Assembly (NCBI GenBank): GCA_964564785.1
Contig: CAZMCT010000003.1
Span: forward strand, 1-64,000
Direction: 5' to 3'
From: CAZMCT01 sp964564785
GTDB lineage: Bacteria > Planctomycetota > Phycisphaerae > UBA1845 > Fen-1342
Length of the DNA: 64,000 nt
Under the pieces are notes generated by a model, which saw only the letters and a list, made by a program, of their open reading frames with translations, ran no database searches and was not told the DNA's origin. Below are positions 8,484 through 18,634 of this stretch, in pieces. The first letter of the stretch is position 1, and each line of letters begins with the position of its first letter. Both the position numbers and the translations under genes were made by a program.

Positions 8484-8849
8484 GTGCGGAATCGACCATT
8501 CTGGGCGGGCTGGGGGTTGCTGGGCTTGTCGTTGACGTGCCTGACGGGGTGCCAGGGGGCGATTCTGGGCAAATGGCGGCTGGCCGAGGCGGTGCCGAAC
8601 CGACACACGTTCAGCATCGATCACGTCGCGTTCAACCGCGACGGAACGTATTCGGCCACGGTGACGATCGAGGGCAGCACGACGCAGGATACCGGCACGT
8701 ACGATTTCGACGGGTTCAAGCTGCGGCTGCGGCCCAAAGCGGGCGGCCAGCGGGCGTATTCGGTGACGCTCTCGCCCGGGCAGATGACGCTCCTGTCGAT
8801 GTCGGACACGAGCCGCAAGGTCGTGCTGAAGCACGCCGGGGGCACGTGA
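8484..8849 (+). CDS. Small lipoprotein of unknown function
   Basis: A 121-residue exported protein: a short basic start (MRNRP), a hydrophobic segment, and a lipobox LTGC at about residue 23, so the mature protein would be lipid-anchored. The rest looks like an all-beta domain (GKWRLAEA..., FNRDGTYSATVTIEG, GTYDFDGFKLRLRP), similar in style to small lipocalin-like domains that begin with a G-x-W motif. The start is GTG at 8484 because GGAGG lies 6 nt upstream and a TATAAT lies in the earlier part of the frame. It is probably co-transcribed with acylphosphatase, one nucleotide downstream. Function unknown. Confidence 0.8.
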   Translation: MRNRPFWAGWGLLGLSLTCLTGCQGAILGKWRLAEAVPNRHTFSIDHVAFNRDGTYSATVTIEGSTTQDTGTYDFDGFKLRLRPKAGGQRAYSVTLSPGQMTLLSMSDTSRKVVLKHAGGT

Positions 8850-8850
8850 G

Positions 8851-9141
8851 ATGGATGGCGAGCGGGGCGAGACGATCCGGGTGCGCGTGATCTACAGCGG
8901 GCGCGTGCAGGGGGTGTGCTTCCGGGCCACAGCCTACGAGCTGGCGGCCGGGCGGCCGGTGGTCGGGTACGTCCGGAACCGGCCGGACGGATCGGTGGAG
9001 CTGGAGGCGGAGGGGGCGGAGCCAGCCGTGCGGGGGCTGTTGGACGCGATCGCGGCGGAGTTCCGGGCGAACATCCGCGAGGCGCGCGAGACGGCGGTGG
9101 CGGTGGGGGGTGGGGAAGAGGGCTTCGAGATTCGGTACTGA
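8851..9141 (+). CDS. acyP: Acylphosphatase
   Basis: A 96-residue cytosolic enzyme that hydrolyses acyl phosphates such as carbamoyl phosphate. The conserved block SGRVQGVCFRATAYELA holds the catalytic Arg, and GYVRNRPDGSVELEAEG holds the catalytic Asn; Cys replaces the more common Gly or Phe in G-V-x-F-R. The C-terminal FEIRY matches the family's last strand. Length is normal. It starts one base after the lipoprotein stop. The spacer downstream (9142-9277) contains a heptanucleotide-repeat cluster. Confidence 0.93.
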   Translation: MDGERGETIRVRVIYSGRVQGVCFRATAYELAAGRPVVGYVRNRPDGSVELEAEGAEPAVRGLLDAIAAEFRANIREARETAVAVGGGEEGFEIRY

Positions 9142-9160
9142 CCGAAGCGGTCGGGCTCCA

Positions 9161-9188
9161 ATTCTCAGCAGTCAGCTTTCAGCGCTGC
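9161..9188. repeat. Degenerate heptanucleotide repeats (GCTTTCA type)
   Basis: Four successive 7-mers vary around GCTTTCA, just after the acylphosphatase stop. A related cluster (CTCAGCT type) lies at 55077-55097. Confidence 0.5.
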
Positions 9189-9277
9189 GCCGGAGTTAGG
9201 GCTGAGCGCCGCCCGCCGGTTGCCGCAGAACGTACTTGGCGATTGAAACGCTTCAAGCAAAATAAGAAAGGATTATT

Positions 9278-9305
9278 TTGACACCCGTTCCCCTTGAGTT
9301 ATACT
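9278..9305 (+). promoter_or_regulatory. Sigma70-like promoter of the DUF1573 operon
   Basis: TTGACA (9278-9283), a 16-nt spacer, then TATACT (9300-9305), inside an unusually AT-rich stretch. It lies 30 nt upstream of the ATG at 9335. Confidence 0.75.
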
Positions 9306-9334
9306 TCTTCCTGTTTGGAGATGGGGGTCCGAGC

Positions 9335-10414
9335 ATGCCGAGGGCGTGCGGGACGTTCGGGGTCGCGGCGGTTTCAGGGGGCTCTGCAAGAGTAACAAGG
9401 ATGGTCGCGATCTGCGGGTTTGTACTCGCCGCCGTGGTCGGTGTCGGCGCGTACGGGCTCGGGCTGTGGGTGGGCCAGCGCGGAGAGGGGGGCGAACCGG
9501 GTGGGGCTGGAACACACAATGCAGGCGCGGCATCCGGCGCCGAACACACCGGGTTTGTCCCGCTCGAGGTCGACCTGGGGGCGGTGCACTGGAACTCGGA
9601 AGTCCCGTTCTCAGCGGCATTTGTAAACCGCGATGACGACCCCGTGACGATCCGGGTCGTGCGCACGTCCTGCGGCTGCACCACGCTCCGCGATGAGATT
9701 CAGGGCGCAGCAATAGCGCCGGGGGCGGAGCTGGCCGTGTCGGGGCTGGTGCGGGTCCCGCAGCGCCCGGGCGAGACGCGCGAAGAAGTAACACTCCTCC
9801 TCGACACCGGCGCGGTGCACGTGCTGCCCGTGCGCTTCGAGGTCTTGGCCGGCTACAGCGTACGCCCGGCGGCGATCGACTTCGGCACGGTCAACCTTGA
9901 TGAAGGCGCCGACGTGCTAACGAGCGCCATATTCGAGTCGGATCAGGCAACGATCGCCGGCACGCCTACGTCCGACGCAGCTTGGGTGGACGTTTCCGTC
10001 GGGTCTTCCGTTGCCGGGGAGACCGAGCTGGTCGTATCGCTCGTGAAGACGCGGCTGGCGACGGGGCGCCAGTGGGCGAACATCTCAGTCTCGACGACGG
10101 ACGCGCATCGCCCGCATTTGACGATCCCGGTGCGCGCGAACGCGACGTCATCGCTGCGACCGGTGCCAGGACAGGTGGTGTTGCGCGCGGGCGATGAGCG
10201 CGTAGTCCACGTCGTGGATTCCGATGGGCGGACCGTAGATGTCGTGGGGTGGACCTGGGTCGACGGAGATTCTGGTGCGGACGTTTCGGTCCGCCCCGAC
10301 GGCGGGCGGGCCGTCTTGACTGCCCAGACGTCCGCTGCGCCCCAAAGCAGGTGGCTTGAGATGAGGGTTGCGGGCGAGCGCGTGACCCGCCTGTGCGTCA
10401 GCGTGGTTCCGTGA
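9335..10414 (+). CDS. Membrane-anchored DUF1573 protein
   Basis: A 359-residue protein with one N-terminal membrane segment (MVAICGFVLAAVVGVGAYGL, about residues 23-42) and an extracytoplasmic part. Residues 75-170 form a DUF1573 domain (LGAVHWNSEVPFSAAFVNRD... TSCGCTT), an Ig-like beta fold usual in planctomycete and Bacteroidota surface proteins; a second beta domain with DFGTVNLDEG follows. The start is ATG at 9335 because the promoter occupies the earlier part of the open frame. It is first in a three-gene set with the Cys-rich protein and the 488-residue secreted protein. Molecular role unknown. Confidence 0.8.
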   Translation: MPRACGTFGVAAVSGGSARVTRMVAICGFVLAAVVGVGAYGLGLWVGQRGEGGEPGGAGTHNAGAASGAEHTGFVPLEVDLGAVHWNSEVPFSAAFVNRDDDPVTIRVVRTSCGCTTLRDEIQGAAIAPGAELAVSGLVRVPQRPGETREEVTLLLDTGAVHVLPVRFEVLAGYSVRPAAIDFGTVNLDEGADVLTSAIFESDQATIAGTPTSDAAWVDVSVGSSVAGETELVVSLVKTRLATGRQWANISVSTTDAHRPHLTIPVRANATSSLRPVPGQVVLRAGDERVVHVVDSDGRTVDVVGWTWVDGDSGADVSVRPDGGRAVLTAQTSAAPQSRWLEMRVAGERVTRLCVSVVP

Positions 10415-10444
10415 ATGGCTGCCTGGCAGCCGGGAGGTCTGAAG

Positions 10445-10957
10445 ATGGTGTCGCGTGATTTGTGGGTTCGGCGCGGGCTGACATTGGGCGTGCCCGTTCT
10501 CTGCATAGCACTCTTGGGTGGGTTGCAGCTGCCTGTGCAGCCGGCGGCCGAAGACCCTTTCCGGAGTGATGCTAACGATCCGAACATTGGCTTCGGCTGC
10601 GGACGCGTGGTGAACTGCGCATGCCCGGGCTGCACGCCCCAACAGCCTGAGGACACGACTTGCTTCTGCGGGTACGACGGTGGCGGTCGAAGTCCCTGCT
10701 ACTGCAAGAAGCAGTCTGGCGGCGCCCAAACTGGTACTATCATCACGTGCGCGACCGGACCTTGGCAGTGGCAGGAGGAACTGCCCGGTCATCACATATT
10801 TCAGCTTCCTGGACAGCCGTGCACCATCACGAAGAACTGCCGATCCGGTGAAACGGGCTGTGTGGGCTTTGAGTCACCCTGCCTGGGGAAGACCTGCGGC
10901 TGGTGGATGACCGGCGCCATTGCGATCCAGTATGGGACGGGCACACCATGTCAGTAG
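10445..10957 (+). CDS. Secreted cysteine-rich protein
   Basis: A 170-residue protein beginning with a clear signal peptide (basic start, then GLTLGVPVLCIALLGGLQL). The mature part has 15 Cys, many in pairs (NCACPGC, CFC, CYCKK), plus a WQWQEELPGHH segment and a C-terminal GKTCGWW. The pattern suggests a disulphide-rich exported protein or a metal-binding protein; I recognise no family. The ATG at 10445 has GGGAGG seven nt upstream; an in-frame ATG at 10415 directly abutting the previous stop has no such site. It overlaps the next gene by 10 nt, so the three genes are very likely one transcript. Confidence 0.75.
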   Translation: MVSRDLWVRRGLTLGVPVLCIALLGGLQLPVQPAAEDPFRSDANDPNIGFGCGRVVNCACPGCTPQQPEDTTCFCGYDGGGRSPCYCKKQSGGAQTGTIITCATGPWQWQEELPGHHIFQLPGQPCTITKNCRSGETGCVGFESPCLGKTCGWWMTGAIAIQYGTGTPCQ

Positions 10958-12414
10958 CTACGGACAAGCTCCCTCAGCGTCAGCACTGGCCAGCGCACCT
11001 CGGGTTGATTTGCGCGCTGGTGCCTATCGTCGGGTTGTGTCGCGCCTCTGCGCAGCAAACAAAGCCGCAGGCCTTGGCGGCCCTGGAAACGAGCCGGGAC
11101 TTGCTTCGCTCCGGTCGGATCGACTGGACCACGACCCTAGGGTACGAGGACCGGACGTTTCACCACGTCTCGCGCTACAGCCGGCGGGGGGACATCATAT
11201 ACGAGTTCCGCGGCGACGATGGAGGTTGGTGCCAATTCTGGGACAGCCAAGCGAAGCGCGGATTCTCAAAGTACCCGCAGCTTTACCTACGGAATTCCGA
11301 GGGCTATTGGCGTATTTCTGAAACGTGCATCGATGGTCATTTCTGGCGCGAAGATGGTCGGTACCCGCAATGGACCGAACAGTTCAATGACGTTCGGCAC
11401 GCTGGTCTGACTCCAGGGAGAGCGGGTCTCTCCGTAGATTGGGGTGTGCGTGATCTCAACGACCCGCTCCCGGAGATCGTTGCCTGGGATGAAACTCGGA
11501 GCGGGCCGATCTACGTAGTGACCGGACGCACCGCAAGCGGTGAGACAGTCACCTATCGGATCAACGCCGACAAGGGCTGGAACGCGGAGCGGATCACTCA
11601 GTGCTCAGCGTCGGGTGAGGTCCTCCGGGAAGCCGTCTGCACCTTGCGCCAGTACGACGGTGTCTGGCTACCGGAGCGTACTGACTACTTCCGCGGGGGG
11701 AGTCTCGTAGATTCAGTGCGGATCACGAGGGCACAGCTGAACCGTTCAGACGACCCCGCCCGATTCACGCCAACTGACTTGGGCTTCGAGGTCGGCACCA
11801 ACGTAAGTGTCGACAACGATCCGGAGCTCGAGGCTACCGGCGCCGCGCCGGTTCAAATGTGGGACGGCCGGCGCCCGATCGCGGCTTCCGAATGGTCCCG
11901 CCTTTTCAAGGAAGGCAAGCTGACTCCCGGGCCAATCTTGCAGCAGCTCGAACGGACCGGGCGTTTCGAAAGCCCGTATCAGACAGACGAGGAACGCAGG
12001 CTGCTCGGCATGGAGGCCCGGCGCACCCGGGCCGAAGACATCGTCCGCAAGCCCGAGGGCCTCTGGGAGCAGTACGTCCGCGACTTCATCGCCCGCTACC
12101 AACTCGACGAGCCGCAAGCCGGGCAGGCCTGGAGCGTCCTGAAGCACTGCCAGAAGACGGCCGAGGACGACACGCGCCGCCAGCGGCTCGAGTTCATCCC
12201 GCTCTGGACCGAATCACAGAGCGCCGGCCAGGATTTCGACCGCAAGAAACGCGACCGGATGGAACGCCTCCGCGGCGAGATCGAGGCCCGCGTCACGCGC
12301 ATTTTCGAGGAAGACCTCTGCCCGCGGCTGGACAAGATCCCCACCCGCGCTCAGCGCCGTGCCGTCGAGCAGCGCGAAGCCGCCGCGAGCCGGCCGGCGA
12401 CGCCGAAGCAGTAG
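10948..12414 (+). CDS. Exported protein of unknown function
   Basis: A 488-residue protein with a signal peptide (HLGLICALVPIVGLCRASAQQ). Residues about 30-290 look beta-rich, with short alternating strands, in the manner of LolA/LppX-type or DUF-type periplasmic carriers; this is only a resemblance. Residues about 345-488 are helical and strongly charged (LWEQYVRDFIARYQLDE..., KKRDRMERLRGEIEARVTRIF), like Spy/CpxP-type periplasmic helices. It overlaps the Cys-rich gene and shares its transcript. The ATG at 10948 is preferred; the frame is open to 10903. Downstream lies a heptanucleotide array and a convergent gene. Confidence 0.7.
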   Translation: MSVATDKLPQRQHWPAHLGLICALVPIVGLCRASAQQTKPQALAALETSRDLLRSGRIDWTTTLGYEDRTFHHVSRYSRRGDIIYEFRGDDGGWCQFWDSQAKRGFSKYPQLYLRNSEGYWRISETCIDGHFWREDGRYPQWTEQFNDVRHAGLTPGRAGLSVDWGVRDLNDPLPEIVAWDETRSGPIYVVTGRTASGETVTYRINADKGWNAERITQCSASGEVLREAVCTLRQYDGVWLPERTDYFRGGSLVDSVRITRAQLNRSDDPARFTPTDLGFEVGTNVSVDNDPELEATGAAPVQMWDGRRPIAASEWSRLFKEGKLTPGPILQQLERTGRFESPYQTDEERRLLGMEARRTRAEDIVRKPEGLWEQYVRDFIARYQLDEPQAGQAWSVLKHCQKTAEDDTRRQRLEFIPLWTESQSAGQDFDRKKRDRMERLRGEIEARVTRIFEEDLCPRLDKIPTRAQRRAVEQREAAASRPATPKQ

Positions 12415-12469
12415 ATCAAGTTCCCCATGCCGCCCGCGGCGCGAGCACCCCCGGGTGCACTGCCGCTCC

Positions 12470-12518
12470 GGCTCATGGCCCACGGCTCATGGCTCACGGC
12501 CCACGGCTCGCGGCGCCA
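12470..12518. repeat. Heptanucleotide repeat array (GGCTCAT type)
   Basis: Seven uninterrupted 7-mers, each GGC plus four variable bases (GGCTCAT, GGCCCAC, GGCTCAC and variants). It lies between the convergent genes ending at 12414 and 12523. Confidence 0.75.
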
Positions 12519-12522
12519 GCCG

Positions 12523-14715
12523 CTACTCGTTCGTCTGCGGCAGGGGGACGACGTCCGGGTCGCGGGTGTCCTGCTTCCCGCGGGCGGCCTGCTGCTGGCG
12601 GAACTCGGCCATGCCGCGGGGCTCGGGGAACGCGCGGTCAACGTCGAAGCCATGCTGCTGGCACTCGGCCTGGAAGCTGGGCAGCAGCCGGTCGTAGACG
12701 GCCTGGCGCAGGTAGAGCGGAGCTCGGTCCCACAGCCGCACCTTGTGCAGCGTGGCGGCCGGGGCGATGCCGGGCTGCGTAGCGAACCACATTCCGAACG
12801 CGTCAATCTGGAGGTCGATGAACTCCGGCAGGCGGGCCCGTTCCCAGCCGGGGTCGTCGCGCTTGGTGCGCATGTATTCTTCGTAGTAGTCGCGCGCCGC
12901 GCGGACCAGCCGCGCGTAGGCGTCGACGTCGCCGGCCGCGAGCTGGCTGAAGGCGTTGGAGAGCCAGCCGTCGATGAGGATCAGCAGTTCGCGCATGCCG
13001 GCCCCGGCCAGCGACTCGCGGAAGTTGTCGAGCACGAAGTCGTGCAGGTTCTTGCGGAAGGCGGGGTTCGGCCGCCCGTCGACGGTCAGCGGGTACGTGG
13101 TGCGCAGGGCCTCGTAGTACGCGGCCGCCTCCTGGTCGCGGCCGGAGAGATAGAGGAGCCGGATGGCCTCGGTGAGGAAGTTGATGTGCCCGGAGCGGTA
13201 GGTGTCGCCGGCGCCGGCGGTCTGGCCGCTCTGCGGGTCGAAGTACGGGCCGTACTTGACGTAGGCGGCGTGCATCGGGCCGATGAAGTTCAGGTCGCGG
13301 CTGAGGTTCAGGTACGAGAGGTGGATTTTGTCGGGGTTGGGTTCGAAGGTGATGGTGTTCTTGAGGAACAGATTGCGCAGGCAGAAGAACACGATCCGGG
13401 CGGTGTTGGTCTTGTCGTTGCCGAACTGGCTGATGGTCTCGCCGCCGGCGATGAGGCCGCGGACCGACCAATAGAAGCCGTGGGCGTCGACGCCGCGCCA
13501 GTCGATCGGGCCGAACTCGTCGACCATCCAGGTCATCAGGGCCGGGTCGAGCCGGTACACCTCGCTCAGCGCCTTGCGCTGCACAAAACGGATCAGCTCC
13601 TCGCCGGCCGGGTTGCCGGCGGTGACCCCCAGGATTTCGTCGAGCCGCCGCATGCGCGCGGCCAGCTCGGCCGAATCGACGTTCGGGCGGGCGACGCGGG
13701 CCAGCAGCGGGTCACGGGCCTTGAGCTCCCAGTAGGGCCGCAGAAGGGTGAAGGCGAGGCCCTCGGCGCGCCAGTAGGCGTCCTCGGTGAGCGAGTCGTC
13801 GCTGAGCGTGATGCCGAGGCCGGTCAGTGCGGCGACCATGCCGCGGGCGTCCGGCTGCCGGGCGTACAGCTCGGCCAGGGTGGGGGCGGCGTCGCGGACG
13901 ACCTGGATGCGTTCCCGGGCGGCAGCCTGCGCCAGGCGGTAGCGCGGCGAGTCGATAAGCAGGTCTTGCTGGCCGGCAGTTTCGGGCAGCGCGCGGCCCT
14001 GGAACTCCTGGCCGCGTTCGGCGGCGCTGCGGCGGAGCTTCTCGGTGTTCTGCTCGAAGGTCTTGAGGCCGGAAGCCTCGAGCGGATCGAGCTCGTCGGG
14101 CGATTCGGAGGTGCTGAGCTGGTTGGGGTCGACGATCGAGAGCGGCGGGGGCGGCGGGCCGAGGAGCAGGTGCATGCGCCAGGCCCAGTTGCACTTGTAG
14201 GCGTAGTGCTGGTCGTCGGTGGGCTCGCTCATCTTGTTGTTGAAGGTCCAGGCGAGCTGCTTGTAGAGGTTGACGGCCCGGGGATTGAGCGGGATGCCCT
14301 GGTCGCGGAGCAGTTTGACGCCGTTGTAGACCCAGTTCCAGCGTTCCTCGGGCGTGAAGGTCGTGACCGAGATGTTCCAGGCCATGTTCCAAGAGCAGTA
14401 TTCCCACACGCTCGGGAAATGCGGCTGGAGAGCGCAGATCCACTTGTGGAGCTGGTAGGCGTCGAAGTAGCGGCCCTGGTTCTTGAGGCTGTCGGCGCGG
14501 ATGAAGGCAATGTCGGCGATCAGCCCGCGGAAGGCCCCAAAGGCCTGGATGTAGAACACGTACTCGGGCGGCGTGTTCTCGACCGGCGACTCGGACCCGT
14601 AGATGCGCAGCGCCCGCCGACCGTCGTTGATCACGCGGATCCGCGTCGCGGCCGCAGCCAGCAGGCTGACACAGGCCAGCAGGGCGACCAGCTGCACCAG
14701 GCGGGCCCTCTTCAT
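12523..14715 (-). CDS. Large exported or membrane-anchored protein, unknown
   Basis: A 730-residue protein with one N-terminal hydrophobic segment (LVQLVALLACVSLLAAAAT), so it is exported or anchored. The next part (AFGAFRGLIADIAFIRADSLKNQGRYFDAYQLHKWICALQP) resembles the start of helical-repeat proteins that follow ABC exporters; the rest is mostly helical, with TPR-like stretches (FLTEAIRLLYLSGRDQEAAAYYEAL). No catalytic motif is visible. Its ATG follows the ABC permease stop by one base, so it is the last gene of the SPFH-ABC operon and probably works with that transporter. Confidence 0.75.
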   Translation of the reverse strand: MKRARLVQLVALLACVSLLAAAATRIRVINDGRRALRIYGSESPVENTPPEYVFYIQAFGAFRGLIADIAFIRADSLKNQGRYFDAYQLHKWICALQPHFPSVWEYCSWNMAWNISVTTFTPEERWNWVYNGVKLLRDQGIPLNPRAVNLYKQLAWTFNNKMSEPTDDQHYAYKCNWAWRMHLLLGPPPPPLSIVDPNQLSTSESPDELDPLEASGLKTFEQNTEKLRRSAAERGQEFQGRALPETAGQQDLLIDSPRYRLAQAAARERIQVVRDAAPTLAELYARQPDARGMVAALTGLGITLSDDSLTEDAYWRAEGLAFTLLRPYWELKARDPLLARVARPNVDSAELAARMRRLDEILGVTAGNPAGEELIRFVQRKALSEVYRLDPALMTWMVDEFGPIDWRGVDAHGFYWSVRGLIAGGETISQFGNDKTNTARIVFFCLRNLFLKNTITFEPNPDKIHLSYLNLSRDLNFIGPMHAAYVKYGPYFDPQSGQTAGAGDTYRSGHINFLTEAIRLLYLSGRDQEAAAYYEALRTTYPLTVDGRPNPAFRKNLHDFVLDNFRESLAGAGMRELLILIDGWLSNAFSQLAAGDVDAYARLVRAARDYYEEYMRTKRDDPGWERARLPEFIDLQIDAFGMWFATQPGIAPAATLHKVRLWDRAPLYLRQAVYDRLLPSFQAECQQHGFDVDRAFPEPRGMAEFRQQQAARGKQDTRDPDVVPLPQTNE

Positions 14716-14716
14716 A

Positions 14717-16101
14717 CTACACCGTCACCTCGGCCACCTCGCGGTGGTGGAAAATCCACCAGCCCGGGACCAGCAGCAGCAGTCCGCCGGCGACCAGCGT
14801 CCGCAGCGTGTAGCGGCCGAGCATGTCCAGCGTGATGTACGCGCTGTCGACCAGGTGTCGCGTGCTGCTGTACTCCGACAGGTTGGGGAACACGTACTTG
14901 AGCAGCGGGACCAGGAGCGTCCGCACGGCGGGGCCGAACCGGCCGTAGGGATCGTGCTCGGCGGAAAGGAACTCCTGGTTGGCTCCGATCGACTCGAGCA
15001 CGAAAGGCATGGCCAGCGAGAGCAGGAAGAACGAGCAGGTACACAGGCACGCGACGGGGAAGGAGACGAAGACGCTGAAGAACAGACCGATGGCGCTGAG
15101 CAGGGTGAGCTGGAGCAGGACCAGGCCGAGAGCCCTGACGAAGTTGGCCTCGAAGCTCGAGACGCGGTAGAGGATCTCGAGGCTGTCGTCGCCCTCGAAG
15201 TAAAGCGTCGAACCGCCGCGTGGGTCGTAGGGGTTGGTCACCTGGAGCAGCGCCACGCCGTTCTTGATGGCGGCGGTGCCGCGGAAGAGGAACTGGTGGC
15301 GGTCGCCGGAGCGTTCCTCAGTGATCTTGGTGCCGAGCGGAACGCCGCTTTCGGGGTCGAGGAAGGTCCACGCGACGGGCGCGAGCAGGTCGGCCGGCAG
15401 GGGCAGGGCGCGGATGCGGTAACGAATCTGGATGACGGTGTCGTCGCTCTCCGGCGGCGTCAGGCCCTCGAAGCGGTAGACGCGGTCGTCGCCGTTGCCG
15501 ATCGAGAGCCATTGGTTCTTGAGCTCGTTGATGCGGGCGACAATGGCCGGCTTCTCCTCGCGGGCCTCGATCTCGCCGGCGGCGATCCGCTGGGCGACAT
15601 GCTCGCGAGCGGCCTCGGCGATCTCCCGTTCGGGTTCGACCGGGCGGGCCCCGACCCGCGCCGTCCAGACGATGTCGCGGACCTGGGCCCGGTCACGCTC
15701 GAACTCGGCCGGCAGCGAGCGGATCAGCACGGCGAAGCCGTAGATGGCCGCGCCGCACAGCAGGACGATCCCGACGTTCAGCAGGTTCACGCCCAGCCAC
15801 TTGCCGAGCAGGATCTGGAAGCGCGTCACCGGCTTGGTCACCACCAGGTGCAGCGAGCACTCGCGCAGCTCGGTCGTCAGCGTGGCGCACGAGAAGAAGA
15901 CCGTCGCCAGGCTCAGGAGCAGGCTGAGGGCCCCCAGCGAGTAGGCCAGGAAGTTTTGCAGCCGGCCGGTGAGCGTTTCGTCGCCCCGCAGGGCGAACGA
16001 CATGTAGACGACGAGGAACGCCAGCACGATCAGGAACACGAGGACGATCCGCATGCGGATGCCCTCCGCCAACGTCAGCCGCGCGATGGCCCAGACGCGC
16101 T

Positions 16102-16105
<4 letters not shown>
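14717..16105 (-). CDS. ABC-2 type transporter permease
   Basis: A 462-residue membrane protein. An N-terminal segment (MRIVLVFLIVLAFLVVYMSF) and several hydrophobic stretches (YSLGALSLLLSLATVFFSC, LLNVGIVLLCGAAIYGFAVLI) are followed by a large extracytoplasmic region (about residues 150-320), then more membrane segments near the C-terminus. The block LRECSLHLVVTKPVTRFQILLGKWLG is the usual coupling region of ABC-2 exporters that work with a NatA-type ATPase. Its start overlaps the ATPase stop by 4 nt (ATGA). The substrate is unknown. A related permease lies divergently at 22324-23304 with the same motif. Confidence 0.85.
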
Positions 16106-17265
<1,160 letters not shown>

Positions 17266-17296
17266 GGAATCCTCGTGTTGCCGCGGGCGGCGAAAA

Positions 17297-18631
17297 TCAG
17301 CGGCCGCGCGTCGGCCGCTCGGGTCGCTGGGCGGGCCCCGTGCCGCCCTCGCGCTTCTTCAGCGCGCGTTCCTCTTCGAGCTCGAGCTTCCGCTGCTTGT
17401 CGCTGCTGACCAGGATCTCGAGCTCATTCGCGTACGGGACGAAGAAGATCTCGTTCTGCCGATTGGCCAGGATAGCCTCGCGCATCTGGGTCCAGAGGCT
17501 CAGCTCGGTAATGCGCGGCCGGGCCTGCTGTTGTTCACGATAGCGGACGAACTGCTGGTACTCGGCCTGCAACTGCTGGTTGAGCTGGTCGGCGCGGGCC
17601 TCGGCCTCGGCCAGCCGCACGGCGATCTGGCCGGCGCCGTCGCGCTTGGCCTCGTCGAGCTTGGCCCAGATGGCCGCCAGCCGCTCGGCCAGCTCGGCTT
17701 CGTCGGCAGAGGCGAGCTGCGCGTCGCTATAGGCTTGGATCAGTCGCAACAACTCGGGATACTTGTCGCCCGCGGTGCGCGACAGGATCTCGTTGGCCTC
17801 CTCTTCGGCCTTCTCCTGGAGCGACAGCCGCTCGTTCTCGGCTCGGGCGACATCCATGAACGCGGGCCGCACGGCGCCCGGCTCGATCGTGAACGCCCGG
17901 ATCTGCACGACCTGTACCCCGGTCTCCAGCTCGTCCAACTCCTTCTGAAGGCGGACCTGCACCCGCTCCTGCACGTCGTCGATCGCGGTTCGCGTGACTT
18001 GCTCGATCGTCCGTCCGGATACCTCGCGGACCACGGCGTTCTCGGTCAGTCGCCGCAGAAGGCCGCGCTCGAAGTCGGCTGCGGTGGTGCCGACGTTTTG
18101 CAGGAACTGAGCCCCATCCTGGATGCGGTAGCGGACTTCCCAGCGGCCGTGCGAGAGGTTTCGGTCGCCGGTCAGCATGGCGCCGTCGGTGCCCGGGGTG
18201 AGATCGAGCGACTGGGCCACGATCTGCGAGAGATCGGTGGTGGTCATGGCCTGGGGGTGATTGAACAGGAAGGTGGGGATGACCAAGCCCTGTTCCTGGC
18301 TGGTCAGCACGTATTTCACCTCGAAGGGATCCGGCAGGGCGGGATGCCAGCCGGGCGGGAAGACCTTCTCGGGTCCTTTCGGGCCGGCGTACTCGCGCAA
18401 GCGGCCGAGCCGCGCCACCAGCCCCTGCTGCCCGGTTTCCACCCGGAAAACACCCGAGAGCAGGTAGAGGACCACCAACACGATCATCAGGATGCGCAGG
18501 ATGTTGAAGCTCGCGCGCAACGCGCGCACGAGTGATTCCTGCGCGGGATCACCGGCCGGGGGAGCACCGGCGAGTGCGCCGCCTGCGGGCGAGTGCGCCG
18601 GTCCGCGGGAGTGGTCGTGAACTTCGGCCAT
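17297..18631 (-). CDS. SPFH/band 7 protein, HflK-like
   Basis: A 444-residue protein with a cytosolic Pro-rich start, one membrane segment (ILRILMIVLVVLYLLSGVF, about residues 43-61) and an SPFH domain. Family features are VETGQQGLVARLGRL, GAMLTGDRNLSH and the following VRYRIQDGAQFL. A long helical, coiled-coil tail (AENERLSLQEKAEEEANEIL..., AEAEARADQLNQQLQAEYQQFV) is typical of HflK oligomers. In other bacteria HflK/HflC form a large cage around FtsH protease; no ftsH is in this window. It is third in a run of three SPFH genes, 3 nt after hflC. The ATG at 18631 was taken. Confidence 0.85.
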   Translation of the reverse strand: MAEVHDHSRGPAHSPAGGALAGAPPAGDPAQESLVRALRASFNILRILMIVLVVLYLLSGVFRVETGQQGLVARLGRLREYAGPKGPEKVFPPGWHPALPDPFEVKYVLTSQEQGLVIPTFLFNHPQAMTTTDLSQIVAQSLDLTPGTDGAMLTGDRNLSHGRWEVRYRIQDGAQFLQNVGTTAADFERGLLRRLTENAVVREVSGRTIEQVTRTAIDDVQERVQVRLQKELDELETGVQVVQIRAFTIEPGAVRPAFMDVARAENERLSLQEKAEEEANEILSRTAGDKYPELLRLIQAYSDAQLASADEAELAERLAAIWAKLDEAKRDGAGQIAVRLAEAEARADQLNQQLQAEYQQFVRYREQQQARPRITELSLWTQMREAILANRQNEIFFVPYANELEILVSSDKQRKLELEEERALKKREGGTGPAQRPERPTRGR

Positions 18632-18634
18632 GGA

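Noticed and set aside
12427..14835. Plus-strand open frame of about 800 codons
   Set aside because: Antisense to the exported protein at 12523-14715. The translation is low-complexity Val/Glu/Arg without domains, and it starts in the heptanucleotide array.
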